NCBI RefSeq assembly: GCF_004795735.1
Contig: NZ_CP039247.1
Location: forward strand, 744,001-808,000
Reading direction: 5' to 3'
Length of the DNA stretch: 64,000 nucleotides
From: Corynebacterium endometrii
Lineage (GTDB): Bacteria > Actinomycetota > Actinomycetes > Mycobacteriales > Mycobacteriaceae
Below the pieces are notes generated by a model. The model was not told the DNA's origin. It ran no database searches and saw only the letters and a program-made list of their open reading frames with translations. How positions within the stretch are numbered: position 1 is the first letter of the stretch; each line of letters opens with the position of its first letter. Of the stretch, positions 9,418 through 17,834 are shown piece after piece. Position numbers and translations under genes: made by a program.

Positions 9418-9452
9418 AGAAGAAGACCCCCGCGCCGGAGAAGGCGAGGGGG
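9418..9452 (-). terminator. Terminator of the 3-hydroxyanthranilate operon
   Basis: On the minus strand a 10-bp GC-rich hairpin (9427-9436 with 9443-9452, one mismatch) is followed by TCTTCTTC. It lies 41 nt after the stop of the last operon gene. Confidence 0.6.
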
Positions 9453-9492
9453 CCAAGGTGCGCCTTAGGTTGGGACGCGGATTGGTGAACGC

Positions 9493-10836
9493 TTAGTTCT
9501 GGGATTCGTGGGTTGGTTCTGGGTTGAAACCCTGCTTCTTGCGCACGATACCCAGGAGCCAGAAGGCCACACCCGCGAGAAGCAGCGGAACGGCGAACAT
9601 CTGGTAGACGTTGGCGGCCTCGACTCCGGCGGCCAGCACGTAACCCACGATGATCGGCGCGGCGATGGACGCTAGGCGGCCGATGCCCATCAGCCAGCCA
9701 AAGCCCGCGCCGCGGACCTTCGTAGGATAAAGCGGAGGGCCAATCAGGTAAATACCGGCCACGCCGGCCACCGCAGCCATACCGGCGAGCATGCCCACGA
9801 GCATCATCGCGAAGGTCTGGTTGAGGAAGAATCCGAAGAGGAAGTAGGTGGCAGCGCCGAAGATCATGGTCAGCCCCAACAGGCGGCGTGGCATGATCTT
9901 GATGGCAATAAGGCCAAAGATCGCGGAGCCAAAGATACCACCGGCGTTGTACAGCACGTTGGCCGTCACGCCAAGGTTGGAGTCGCCAGCGGAATCCGCA
10001 ACGATCTTGGTGGTCCAGGAATTAGCGAAGTAGAAGGATGAGGAAATTAGCGCGTAGCCAATCCACGCCAATAGCGTTTGCATCCACATGCCGTTGCCGA
10101 ACACGCCCTTGAATAGGTCGCCGAGTGTGGTTTCCTCACCCTTCGGAACCTCGGGCAGGCGCTCCACCGGCTGCTGGCCCATCTTTGGCAGAATCTTGTT
10201 CAGGCGCTCCTTGTTCTTCGCGCCACCCTTGTGGATCAGGTAATCATATGATTCTGGCAGCAGGAACACACAGGCCACGAGCAGTGCGGCGGTAATGAAG
10301 CAGCCCAGCCAGAAGCCTTCGCGCCAACCGGTGTTGGCGATGATGACGCCGGCCAGGGCACCACCCAGGGTGGCGCCCACGGGATAGCCCGCAGCGTAGA
10401 TTCCGGTGGCCAGCGCCGCGTGCTTGCGGTTGGAGTATTCGGAGACGGTCACAGACAGGTTGGCCACCATACCGCCGACGCCGATGCCTGCGATAATGCG
10501 CGATACGAACAAGACCGTCAGGTTAGGGGACAGGGCGCCTATGGCCATACCCGCCGTGGCGAGAATCAGCGCAATGAGCATAACGTTGCGCCGGCCCAGG
10601 AAATCAGATATTGGAGCCAGGGCGAAAGCGCCGATGGTCATGCCGATCAAGCTGGAGCTGAGCAGGTAACCGAGGAGAACGTCATCCACGCCGAACTCCG
10701 CCGCTACCTGTGGCGCGGACAGCGGCATGATGATCACGTCATAACCGTCGACCATGTTCAGCAGGAAGCAGATAGCGATCGCGCGTACCTGGAAGGAGGT
10801 CATCGGGGAGGATTTAATCCGCTCTTTGAGATCCAC
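9493..10836 (-). CDS. MFS aromatic acid:H+ symporter (AAHS family), last operon gene
   Basis: A 447-residue major facilitator with a GTG start. Helix 1 contains MVDGYDVIIMPLSAPQVA, the AAHS signature, and motif A is APISDFLGRRNVMLI. About 12 helices are visible with a charged central loop (about residues 200-240). It is the promoter-distal gene of the minus-strand operon for 3-hydroxyanthranilate breakdown, 93 nt after the decarboxylase gene. I infer that it brings in 3-hydroxyanthranilate or a related aminobenzoate. It is clearly a paralogue of genK rather than a duplicate, since the sequences differ throughout. Confidence 0.85.
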   Translation of the reverse strand: MDLKERIKSSPMTSFQVRAIAICFLLNMVDGYDVIIMPLSAPQVAAEFGVDDVLLGYLLSSSLIGMTIGAFALAPISDFLGRRNVMLIALILATAGMAIGALSPNLTVLFVSRIIAGIGVGGMVANLSVTVSEYSNRKHAALATGIYAAGYPVGATLGGALAGVIIANTGWREGFWLGCFITAALLVACVFLLPESYDYLIHKGGAKNKERLNKILPKMGQQPVERLPEVPKGEETTLGDLFKGVFGNGMWMQTLLAWIGYALISSSFYFANSWTTKIVADSAGDSNLGVTANVLYNAGGIFGSAIFGLIAIKIMPRRLLGLTMIFGAATYFLFGFFLNQTFAMMLVGMLAGMAAVAGVAGIYLIGPPLYPTKVRGAGFGWLMGIGRLASIAAPIIVGYVLAAGVEAANVYQMFAVPLLLAGVAFWLLGIVRKKQGFNPEPTHESQN

Positions 10837-10929
10837 GGGAGACCACCTCGCTTTCTTAGAGAATAGATGATTCGGGCAGGGGAGAAAGTCAGAGTAAGTG
10901 GAGGAGCGATAGGGAAGAGGGAGGGGCGG

Positions 10930-11940
10930 TTACTTCAAACCGAGGAAGCGCTGGGCGTTTCCACCCAGGATGGCCTGGGTTTGCTCCTCTGTGAGGAAAT
11001 CCGCGCCGCGGACCAGGTTGCCCACCGGGGTCTCGCCCAGCGGGTAGGGGTAATCAGAGCCCAGCATGACGCGCTCTGGGCCCATCACGTCGAGCAGCAG
11101 GCGCAGTGATGGTTCCTGGAACACCACGGTGTCCACGCTGAAGCGATCCACGTAATGTGATGGCGGATGCTCAGAGGTCGCGATGAGATCCGGGCGGCGG
11201 TGCCACGCGTTTTCGAAACGGCCCAACCAGTAAGGGAAGGAACCGCCGGAGTGCGCGAAGCACAGCTTGAGGCTCTTAGGCAGTTTGTCGAAGGCACCGC
11301 CAAGGATGAGCGAGATGATGGACAGGTGGGTTTCCTGCGGCATGCCGGCAAGCCAGCGCGCCATCCAGCGGTTGAGTCGTGGGGACTCCGCCATATCCCA
11401 CGGGTGGACGAAGACCGGGACATCGCGCTCGGCGCAGTGGGCGAGGAATTCAACGATGCCTTCGTCATCGAGGTCCCTGTCACCGACGTGATTGCCGATT
11501 TCTACGCCCTTGTGCCCGTTATCGATGCACCGGTCCAGCTCCTTGATAGCCTCCGCGGTGTCCTGGAGAGGCACCTGGCAAAATGGGATAAGGCGGCCTT
11601 CGCCCTCTTCAGCGATCTCTAGGGCGAGATCGTTGAAGATTCGGGCGATGGTCGCGGCCGTCTTGCCGGATTCCTCGTAGGTAAAAAACAGTGGGGTGGG
11701 GGACATGACTTGCACGTCCACCTGATCCGCGTCCATTTCCTCCAACCGCAGTTGGGCGTTCCATGAATTATCGGTGATGGGACGGAACTCCTCTTCGCCG
11801 ACCATCATCATGGCTTCACGCTCGGAATCGACCCGGAGCCAAGGCCAGGGTTTTTCGGGCTGGCCTGTGGCCTGACCAAGATCGTCCCAGCCCTTGGGGA
11901 CAAAGTGGGCGTGGATATCGATAACGGGGGAGGTGTTCAC
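10930..11940 (-). CDS. nbaD: 2-amino-3-carboxymuconate-6-semialdehyde decarboxylase (ACMSD)
   Basis: A 336-residue amidohydrolase-fold decarboxylase acting on the product of 3-hydroxyanthranilate dioxygenase to give 2-aminomuconate-6-semialdehyde. Zinc ligands are visible: IDIHAHF at the N-terminus, FVHPWDM, FAHSGGSFPYWLGR and LGSDYPYPLGE. I start it at the GTG at 11940 because AAGGA lies 7 nt upstream; the GTG at 11955 would add five residues without a site. The gene follows the dioxygenase by 49 nt, matching the order of enzymatic steps. Confidence 0.9.
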   Translation of the reverse strand: MNTSPVIDIHAHFVPKGWDDLGQATGQPEKPWPWLRVDSEREAMMMVGEEEFRPITDNSWNAQLRLEEMDADQVDVQVMSPTPLFFTYEESGKTAATIARIFNDLALEIAEEGEGRLIPFCQVPLQDTAEAIKELDRCIDNGHKGVEIGNHVGDRDLDDEGIVEFLAHCAERDVPVFVHPWDMAESPRLNRWMARWLAGMPQETHLSIISLILGGAFDKLPKSLKLCFAHSGGSFPYWLGRFENAWHRRPDLIATSEHPPSHYVDRFSVDTVVFQEPSLRLLLDVMGPERVMLGSDYPYPLGETPVGNLVRGADFLTEEQTQAILGGNAQRFLGLK

Positions 11941-11989
11941 TGGATTTTCCTTCACTGTTTCCTACGAGAGGTCATTCACAAAGCGCGCT

Positions 11990-12517
11990 TTACTTAGCGA
12001 TGCGCGGTGGGTGCACGGTGCCGCAGTTGGAGCAGGTGCGCTGCTCATCGGTGGTCTTGGAGAACTCCTCGTAGACCAGTGGAAGGTCCTTTTCGATGTC
12101 CTCGAGCTGTACCTCGATTTCATAGACCTTGTTTGCGCACTCCTGGCAGAACCACTGGAAGTACTCGGTCTCGCCCGGACGGCGGACCTGCTCCACGACC
12201 AGGCCGATGGACCCTTCCTCTGGGCGCTGAGGGGAGTGGGAGGTATTCGGCGGCAGCATCCAGGTCTCGCCCTCCTTGATGTCTACGCGGCGAATCTTGC
12301 CGTCCTCGATGATGTTCACGTGCATGTTGCCCTTGAGCTGGTAGAACCACTCGGAGTATGGCTCGTGGTGGTAGTCAAGGCGCTCATTAGGGCCGCCCAC
12401 AATCATGATGATGAAGTCTTCATTGACGATCATCGCCTTGTTGTTCACTGGTGGCTTGAGGGACTCCTTGTTGTCCTCGATCCACTGCATGAAGTTGAAT
12501 GCGCCTGGGATGGCCAT
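11990..12517 (-). CDS. nbaC: 3-hydroxyanthranilate 3,4-dioxygenase
   Basis: A 175-residue cupin that cleaves 3-hydroxyanthranilate to 2-amino-3-carboxymuconate semialdehyde. The iron ligands fit the family: His and Glu in DYHHEPYSEWFYQLKGNM and His in LPPNTSHSPQRP. The C-terminus carries the rubredoxin-like metal site of the bacterial enzymes, FCQEC and TCSNC. AAAGGA precedes the ATG. It is the ring-opening enzyme of the operon and the most specific evidence for its substrate. Confidence 0.95.
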   Translation of the reverse strand: MAIPGAFNFMQWIEDNKESLKPPVNNKAMIVNEDFIIMIVGGPNERLDYHHEPYSEWFYQLKGNMHVNIIEDGKIRRVDIKEGETWMLPPNTSHSPQRPEEGSIGLVVEQVRRPGETEYFQWFCQECANKVYEIEVQLEDIEKDLPLVYEEFSKTTDEQRTCSNCGTVHPPRIAK

Positions 12518-12583
12518 GGCGTTGTCCTTTCGGTAGGGGGAATGTGTGAGTGATAAGACGGTATTAAGTTGTAAGTTCTGGGA

Positions 12584-12997
12584 CTAGGCCTGCGGCTTGT
12601 AGGCCACGGCCTGGATCTCGATTACCAGGTGTGGGTGGGGCAGCTGGTGAACCGCGACGGTGGTGCGGGTCGGGCCGTTTTCATCGAAGAACTCCGCGTA
12701 CACCTCGTTGTAGCCGCCGAAGTCATTCATGTTCACCAGGTAAGCCGTGGTTTGCACCAGGTCTTCGAGGCCGGCGCCTTCTTCCTTGAGAATCTTTTCG
12801 ATGTTCTCTATCACGGCGCGGGTCTGGGCCTTGATGTCTACCTTGGTCACTCCCATTTCGTCAGCCTCGGCGCCGATGAAGGTGTTATCCGGCCGGCGGG
12901 AGGAGGTGCCGGAAACGTAGATGAAGTCTCCGGCGCGCTTGACGTGCGGGAATCGCCCGCGGGGCTTGGCCAGGTGGCCAATTACTTTTCCACTCAT
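12584..12997 (-). CDS. nbaF: RidA-family 2-aminomuconate deaminase
   Basis: A 137-residue RidA/YjgF-fold protein. The start [21 protein letters not shown] and the end [14 protein letters not shown] match the subgroup that removes ammonia from 2-aminomuconate to give 4-oxalocrotonate. AAGGAG precedes the ATG at 12997. General RidA proteins remove reactive enamines; the operon context, between 4-oxalocrotonate decarboxylase and 3-hydroxyanthranilate dioxygenase, argues for the pathway-specific role. Confidence 0.87.
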   Translation of the reverse strand: MSGKVIGHLAKPRGRFPHVKRAGDFIYVSGTSSRRPDNTFIGAEADEMGVTKVDIKAQTRAVIENIEKILKEEGAGLEDLVQTTAYLVNMNDFGGYNEVYAEFFDENGPTRTTVAVHQLPHPHLVIEIQAVAYKPQA

Positions 12998-13040
12998 GAG
13001 GTGGGGCTCCTTAAGAGATAGTGGGTGGGTTTATCTGTGG

Positions 13041-13817
13041 CTAGCCTGCGATGGTGACCTGCAAAGGCTCGAATCCCTCGATGTGAGCCTCGATATTCTG
13101 TCCAGGCTTGAGCCATTGGGCGGCGGTGACGGAGCCCGCCAGGATGATGGCGCCGGCCGGGACCTCAAAGCCGTACTTGAGGATCATCTCGGCCAGCTGG
13201 TTGAAGGCCTCGAGGGGGTTGCCGAGGATGGCGTCCGTAGTGGCGGAGCCCACTTCTTCGCCGTCGATGAGGAATTTGACGTCCAGCCCGGCTACCTCGC
13301 GGGGGAATTCCTGCCAATCGCCCACGATGAATTTCGCCGCGGAGGTGTTGTCCGCTACCACGTCGGCCAGGGAGAATTTGAAGTTCTTGTAGCGGGAATC
13401 GATAACCTCCATGCCGGCGGCCACGTGGGTCGTTGCCTCGCGCAGGCGCGTGGCCAGCTCCTCGGCGCCCTCGCCTTCAGTTGGGGTGATTTCCTGTCCA
13501 ATCTTGAACACCAACTCGGGCTCGATGCGGGGGTGAATCAGCCCCTCGAGGCTTAGCGGCTCACCGGCCGCGTGGTGCATGGAGTCAGTGAGGAAGCCAA
13601 CGATGATGTTGTCCACGCCCATCTGCTCCATCTTCGCCTTGGAGGTAAAGCCCAGCTTAGGGCCGATGTAGTTCTCCCCGCGCTCCGTGCGGGCCGCCAG
13701 AATTTTGGACTGGATTTCGTAGGCCTGGTCGATGTGCAGTTCGGCATCGAGCTGCTCGGTTTCGCGTGCCTGCGCTTGGGCTTCGTCGAGGGTGTGGGCG
13801 ATTGCGTTGAGATCCAT
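13041..13817 (-). CDS. nbaG: 4-oxalocrotonate decarboxylase
   Basis: A 258-residue member of the 2-oxopent-4-enoate hydratase / 4-oxalocrotonate decarboxylase family. The segments KLGFTSKAKMEQMGVDN, HPRIEPELVFKIG and VIDSRYKNFKFSLADVVADN carry the metal-binding Glu and Asp positions and look more like the decarboxylase (XylI/DmpH) than the hydratase. It would convert 4-oxalocrotonate to 2-oxopent-4-enoate. AGAGGAA precedes the ATG. No separate hydratase gene lies in the operon, so a dual role cannot be excluded. Confidence 0.82.
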   Translation of the reverse strand: MDLNAIAHTLDEAQAQARETEQLDAELHIDQAYEIQSKILAARTERGENYIGPKLGFTSKAKMEQMGVDNIIVGFLTDSMHHAAGEPLSLEGLIHPRIEPELVFKIGQEITPTEGEGAEELATRLREATTHVAAGMEVIDSRYKNFKFSLADVVADNTSAAKFIVGDWQEFPREVAGLDVKFLIDGEEVGSATTDAILGNPLEAFNQLAEMILKYGFEVPAGAIILAGSVTAAQWLKPGQNIEAHIEGFEPLQVTIAG

Positions 13818-13859
13818 AAGGTGTTCCTCTCCTTGGGTAAGCGGTGGGGTAGGGGGCGG

Positions 13860-15314
13860 TTAGCCCAGCTTGATGGCTACGTTGACGGGCTCGGTGTAGA
13901 AATCGAAGGAATGCTGGCCACCCTCGCGGCCGATGCCGGAGAGGCCGGAGCCGCCGAACGGGGCGCGCAGGTCACGCAGGTACCAGGTGTTGACCCAGGA
14001 CAAGCCCACATTCATCTTCGGGGCCACGCGGTGTGCACGCTCGAGGTTCTGGGTCCAGATGGAAGCGCACAGGCCGTATTCGGTGTCGTTAGCCAGGTGG
14101 ATGGCCTCTTCCTCGGTATCGAAGGGAATCAGGCCGGCGACGGGGCCAAAGACCTCCTTGCGCATGACCTCGTCCTCATGCGCCAGGCCCTTCCACAGGG
14201 TGGGCTCGAACCAGGAACCGCCGTTGAGCTCGGCGCCCATGTCAGGCACGCCGCCGCCCAGGAGGGTCTCGGCGCCGTTCTTCTCGGCCAGGTCGCAGAA
14301 GGACTGGACCTTCTCGCGGTGCTTGGCGGAGATCAATGGACCAAAGTCGGTGCCCTCGGCGAATGGGGCGCCCAGCTTGAGCTTCTTGGCGGACTCGATG
14401 AGGCCATCGACTACCTCGTCGAAGATTCCACGCTGGATGTACACGCGTTCCGTACACATGCACACCTGGCCGGAGTTGGTGTAGAGGGAGCGCGTGAGGC
14501 CAGCAACCGCCTCTTCCACGTTGCAGTCATCGAAGACCAGCGCGGCGTTCTTACCGCCGAGCTCGAAGGATACCGGCAGCACGCGGTCTGAGACGGTCTT
14601 CATGATGATGGAACCGGTCTTTGACTCGCCGGTGAAGGTGATGCCATCAACGTCCGGGTGGGAGGTGATGTGGGCGCCGGTGTCACCGTAGCCGTGCACC
14701 ACGTTGTAGACGCCCTCCGGAAGGCCCGCCTCGGCCATGATCTCGCCGAGCAGGGTGGCGGAGGCTGGTGTCTCCTCGGACGGCTTGACCACAACGGTGT
14801 TGCCGGTTGCAAGGGCCGGTGCGACCTTCCAAGTCAGCAGCAACAGTGGCAGGTTCCACGGGACAATGACGCCCACCACGCCCAGCGGCTTGCGTACGGC
14901 GTACATCAGTGCGTTGTCACCGTTGGCCGGCTCGGTGAGGTAGGAATCGAGGCCGGCGGAGGCCACGGTATCGGCGAAGGAACGGAAGTTGGCGGAGGCG
15001 CGGGCCACGTCCACCGCGCGGGCCAGGCCTTCTGGCTTTCCGGTGTCGGCAATCTCGGCCTGCAGGAGGTCCTCGAAGCGCTCATCGATGCGGTCCGCGA
15101 TCTTGCGAAGCAGGTTGACGCGCTCCGGGGTGGACATCCTGCCCCATGGGCCTTCGAGCGCGGTGCGGGCTGCCTTGACCGCCTTGTCCACGACGGCGGC
15201 GTCGGCCGTATGCACGTTGCCGATCAAGGAACCGTCTACCGGGTTGATATCGTCGAAGGTGCTGACACCATCGACGTATTCATTGTTGATGAAATTGCGA
15301 ATTTCTTGAACCAT
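13860..15314 (-). CDS. nbaE: 2-aminomuconate-6-semialdehyde dehydrogenase
   Basis: A 484-residue NAD-dependent aldehyde dehydrogenase, the first gene of the operon. Visible motifs are PWNLPLLLLTWKVAPALATG (oxyanion Asn), FTGESKTG, FELGGKNAALVF (general base Glu) and NSGQVCMCTERV (catalytic Cys). C-terminal NTWYLRDLRAPFGGSGLSGIGREGG is typical of the AmnC/NbaE-HpaE group. It oxidises aminomuconate semialdehyde to 2-aminomuconate; a hydroxymuconate-semialdehyde dehydrogenase is the nearest alternative, but the neighbours settle it. GAAAGG precedes the ATG. Confidence 0.9.
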   Translation of the reverse strand: MVQEIRNFINNEYVDGVSTFDDINPVDGSLIGNVHTADAAVVDKAVKAARTALEGPWGRMSTPERVNLLRKIADRIDERFEDLLQAEIADTGKPEGLARAVDVARASANFRSFADTVASAGLDSYLTEPANGDNALMYAVRKPLGVVGVIVPWNLPLLLLTWKVAPALATGNTVVVKPSEETPASATLLGEIMAEAGLPEGVYNVVHGYGDTGAHITSHPDVDGITFTGESKTGSIIMKTVSDRVLPVSFELGGKNAALVFDDCNVEEAVAGLTRSLYTNSGQVCMCTERVYIQRGIFDEVVDGLIESAKKLKLGAPFAEGTDFGPLISAKHREKVQSFCDLAEKNGAETLLGGGVPDMGAELNGGSWFEPTLWKGLAHEDEVMRKEVFGPVAGLIPFDTEEEAIHLANDTEYGLCASIWTQNLERAHRVAPKMNVGLSWVNTWYLRDLRAPFGGSGLSGIGREGGQHSFDFYTEPVNVAIKLG

Positions 15315-15461
15315 GGTGTGCCTTTCGTGAGGGCCGGTGGGAATGGGTAATTAATCCGATTCGGCTAATACGTAAAATCATGCGCCCCTGCGGCTATACC
15401 GTCTACTATCAATTACTGATACCGCTATCCAATTTCGGCATATCCAAAGGTGAGGTGGGAA
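15315..15461. promoter_or_regulatory. Divergent control region, nba-type operon / LysR gene
   Basis: This 147-nt gap must hold the operon promoter and the LysR promoter. A short perfect inverted repeat CCGATTCGG is at 15356-15364, flanked by TTAAT and CTAAT, and a related CCAATTTCGG lies at 15430-15439. These are candidate LysR binding sites, because the regulator is transcribed divergently from its likely target. Confidence 0.45.
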
Positions 15462-16421
15462 ATGATTGACGTTGAATACGCCGATTTTTTTCGCGGAAGA
15501 CTCAAGCTGCGCCACTTAGTTGTCATCATCATGATTGTGGAGGAAGGCACCACCATCGCCGCCGCGGAGCGGCTGCACATAAGTCAGCCGGCGATCACCC
15601 GCATCCTGCGCGAAGTCGAAGACATCCTGGGCGTCGAACTGTTTGAGCGCACGCCGAAGGGCATGCAGATGACGGCGTTCACGGAGCCATTCCTAAAACA
15701 GGCCCGCGCGGCGCTATCCCACATCCGCACCGGCGTTCGCCATTTGCAAGAACTTGCCGACGGCGAATCCGGCCACGTCTACGTGGGCGTGCACCTCTCC
15801 GGCGCCGGGCACTTGCTCTCGAGCACCATCCGCAGGCTGAAAGAGGAAAGCCCGCACATTACGGTGCACGTGCGCGAGGCTAACCCTTCCGGTTTGCGCA
15901 GCCTGATATCCAGCGGGGAGATCGATTTCTACATCTCCCGCTTTACCGAATCCGACCCACGGACACTGCCCAATGGCGAACCACTACACTTCGAGCCGAT
16001 GTTCCGCGAGCCGATTTCCGTGGTGGCCGCGGAGGAACACCCGGCCGTGGCTGCCGGTCGCCCCCTGAGCCTGCGGGAGCTGGCGGAGCACAAGTGGGTC
16101 CTACCGGTGAAGCAGACCACGCTGCGCAAGGAATTGGACAAGGCCTTCTCCCTGGCGGAAGTGCCTTTCATCAAGGACGTGATTGAATGCTCGACTTTCA
16201 CCATCCTGCATGACCTAGTGCGCCAGGGTAAATACCTGGCGGTGGTGCCACAGACGATGTATCAGCTGATGGATGGCGTGGAGGCGCTCCACGTGCAGGA
16301 TCTGGATTTGGGTTCCCACACGGGCATGGTGTGGGCGGCCGATTCCCCCTTAAGCCCCGTTGTGCGCCGCTTCCAGAGCCTGCTGTTAGACGGCGCCCGC
16401 AGGCTCCGTGAGCCGCTGTGA
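15462..16421 (+). CDS. LysR-family regulator of the 3-hydroxyanthranilate operon
   Basis: A 319-residue LysR-type regulator. The N-terminal helix-turn-helix reads TTIAAAERLHISQPAITRILREVEDILGVELFERTPKGM, split across the usual positions 25-65, and the remainder is the two-lobed effector domain (ESPHITVHVREANPSG..., ECSTFTILHDLVRQG). It resembles PcaQ/GbpR-type regulators of aromatic catabolism. I start it at the ATG at 15462, preceded by AAAGGTGAGG; the in-frame GTG at 15450 is poorly spaced. The divergent position suggests it activates the neighbouring operon with a pathway intermediate. Confidence 0.85.
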   Translation: MIDVEYADFFRGRLKLRHLVVIIMIVEEGTTIAAAERLHISQPAITRILREVEDILGVELFERTPKGMQMTAFTEPFLKQARAALSHIRTGVRHLQELADGESGHVYVGVHLSGAGHLLSSTIRRLKEESPHITVHVREANPSGLRSLISSGEIDFYISRFTESDPRTLPNGEPLHFEPMFREPISVVAAEEHPAVAAGRPLSLRELAEHKWVLPVKQTTLRKELDKAFSLAEVPFIKDVIECSTFTILHDLVRQGKYLAVVPQTMYQLMDGVEALHVQDLDLGSHTGMVWAADSPLSPVVRRFQSLLLDGARRLREPL

Positions 16422-16826
16422 GATTAATTTTCAGCTGGGTCGACCACTCCCCAAGGGTGCGTAGCCAGGCACTGCCAACTGTTTAGCCCCTGTACGCCTC
16501 CCCATTGCTGGCCGGACATGCGTGAAGGTGAGGGGACAGGCGGCAAGGGGTTGAGCGCGGGGAACACCGGCTTAGCGACTAACGTGGGCGGGCAGGATTG
16601 AGTCCTTGGATTAAGAGCCGGGACACTACGAGTTGAGCACCGTCGCGCCGCGGGAAGGCTGCGATGCTAGCACGGCGAGGAGGATATTTTGGGTGTACGG
16701 TGGGGCTTGTACCACGAGCGGTTGAGTTCCAGTTCCTCCCGCCGAGAGGTTATCGCCGGCGGGTTTGGCAAAGAACCACCGCTTTCCACTAACACCTCCC
16801 ACAACTAACTGGAAGGGAAAATTAAG
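16422..16826. other. Non-coding stretch upstream of the hydroxyacyl-CoA dehydrogenase gene
   Basis: About 400 nt without a convincing gene. AAGGTGAGGGGACA at 16525-16538 is the reverse complement of 9005-9018. GTAC repeats in inverted arrangement near 16700 may be a control site. The promoter of the next gene must lie here but I cannot place it. Confidence 0.4.
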
Positions 16827-17741
16827 ATGGCAGAATTTACAAAGTTTGACAAGGTCACCATCCTTGGCGCCGGCGTCTTGGGCTCCCAGATTGCCATGCA
16901 GGCTGCGTATCACGGAAAAGAGGTAGTCGCGTATGACCCATTCCAGGAGGCTCTCGACAAGCTTCCTCGCCTCTACAACTGGATGCGCCAGCGCTACTCT
17001 GAGGATTTGGGCGATGGCTACGATGAAAAGCGCTTCGATGAGGCGGTGGCCCGCATCTCCACCTCCACCGATTTGGCTGAGGCGGTGAAGGAGGCAGACA
17101 TCGTCATCGAGGCCGTTCCTGAAAACCTGGAGCTAAAGCGCAAGGTATGGAAGGAAGTCGGCGAAAACGCCCCCGAGACCACTCTGTTTGCAACGAACAC
17201 CTCGTCGCTGCTCCCGTCGGACTTCGCGGATGCTTCTGGTTACCCAGAGCGCGTGGTTGCCATCCACTACGCAAACCAGATTTGGCAGCGCAACATCGCC
17301 GAGGTCATGGGTACCGATAAGAGCGCTCCCGAGGCAGTAGACGGTGCCGTACAGTACGCCGAGGAAACCGGCATGGTTGTCAGCCGCATCCGCAAGGAAC
17401 AGCCGGGCTACTTCCTTAACTCCCTGCTGATCCCATTCCTCAACGCCGCAGCCAAGCTGTACGTCAATGAGGTTGGTACGCCGCAAGACATTGACCGCAA
17501 CTGGGTAATCTCTACCGGCAGCCCATACGGTCCTTTCGAGATCTACGACTTGGTGGGCTTCAACGTGGCTGCTCACATCTCTAGCCAGAACGAGGATGCT
17601 GACATCCGCCGCTTCTCCGAGCTGCTCAAGGAATCCGCCGACAAGGGCTGGACCGGCCGTGCCGATGGCAAGGGCTTCTACACCTACGATGAGAACGGCA
17701 AGAAGACCGGCGTTGTGGAGGAGTGGAACAACTTCGCCTAA
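16827..17741 (+). CDS. 3-hydroxyacyl-CoA dehydrogenase family protein
   Basis: A 304-residue NAD-dependent dehydrogenase of the 3-hydroxybutyryl-CoA dehydrogenase type. The Rossmann motif is [21 protein letters not shown] at residues 9-29; [11 protein letters not shown] and the C-terminal domain from about residue 190 ([16 protein letters not shown]) complete the fold. The catalytic stretch, usually HFFNPVPLMKLVEV, here reads [17 protein letters not shown]: the His remains, but the NP pair is replaced. GGAAGGGA precedes the ATG and a terminator follows. It is a single gene between two transcription units; the substrate is not evident. Confidence 0.85.
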   Translation: MAEFTKFDKVTILGAGVLGSQIAMQAAYHGKEVVAYDPFQEALDKLPRLYNWMRQRYSEDLGDGYDEKRFDEAVARISTSTDLAEAVKEADIVIEAVPENLELKRKVWKEVGENAPETTLFATNTSSLLPSDFADASGYPERVVAIHYANQIWQRNIAEVMGTDKSAPEAVDGAVQYAEETGMVVSRIRKEQPGYFLNSLLIPFLNAAAKLYVNEVGTPQDIDRNWVISTGSPYGPFEIYDLVGFNVAAHISSQNEDADIRRFSELLKESADKGWTGRADGKGFYTYDENGKKTGVVEEWNNFA

Positions 17742-17777
17742 ACGCGTTGGCCTAGCCAACCCCCGATAGATCCAAGT

Positions 17778-17822
17778 AGCCGGCCCCTTAAACGGTGATA
17801 AACCGCTAGGGGCCGGCTTTGC
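17778..17822. terminator. Bidirectional terminator
   Basis: An 11-bp hairpin AGCCGGCCCCT (17778-17788) with AGGGGCCGGCT (17808-17818) and an inner CGGT/ACCG stem, followed by TTTGCATTT. It lies between the convergent dehydrogenase and lipase genes. Confidence 0.85.
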
Positions 17823-17834
17823 ATTTAGATGGCT

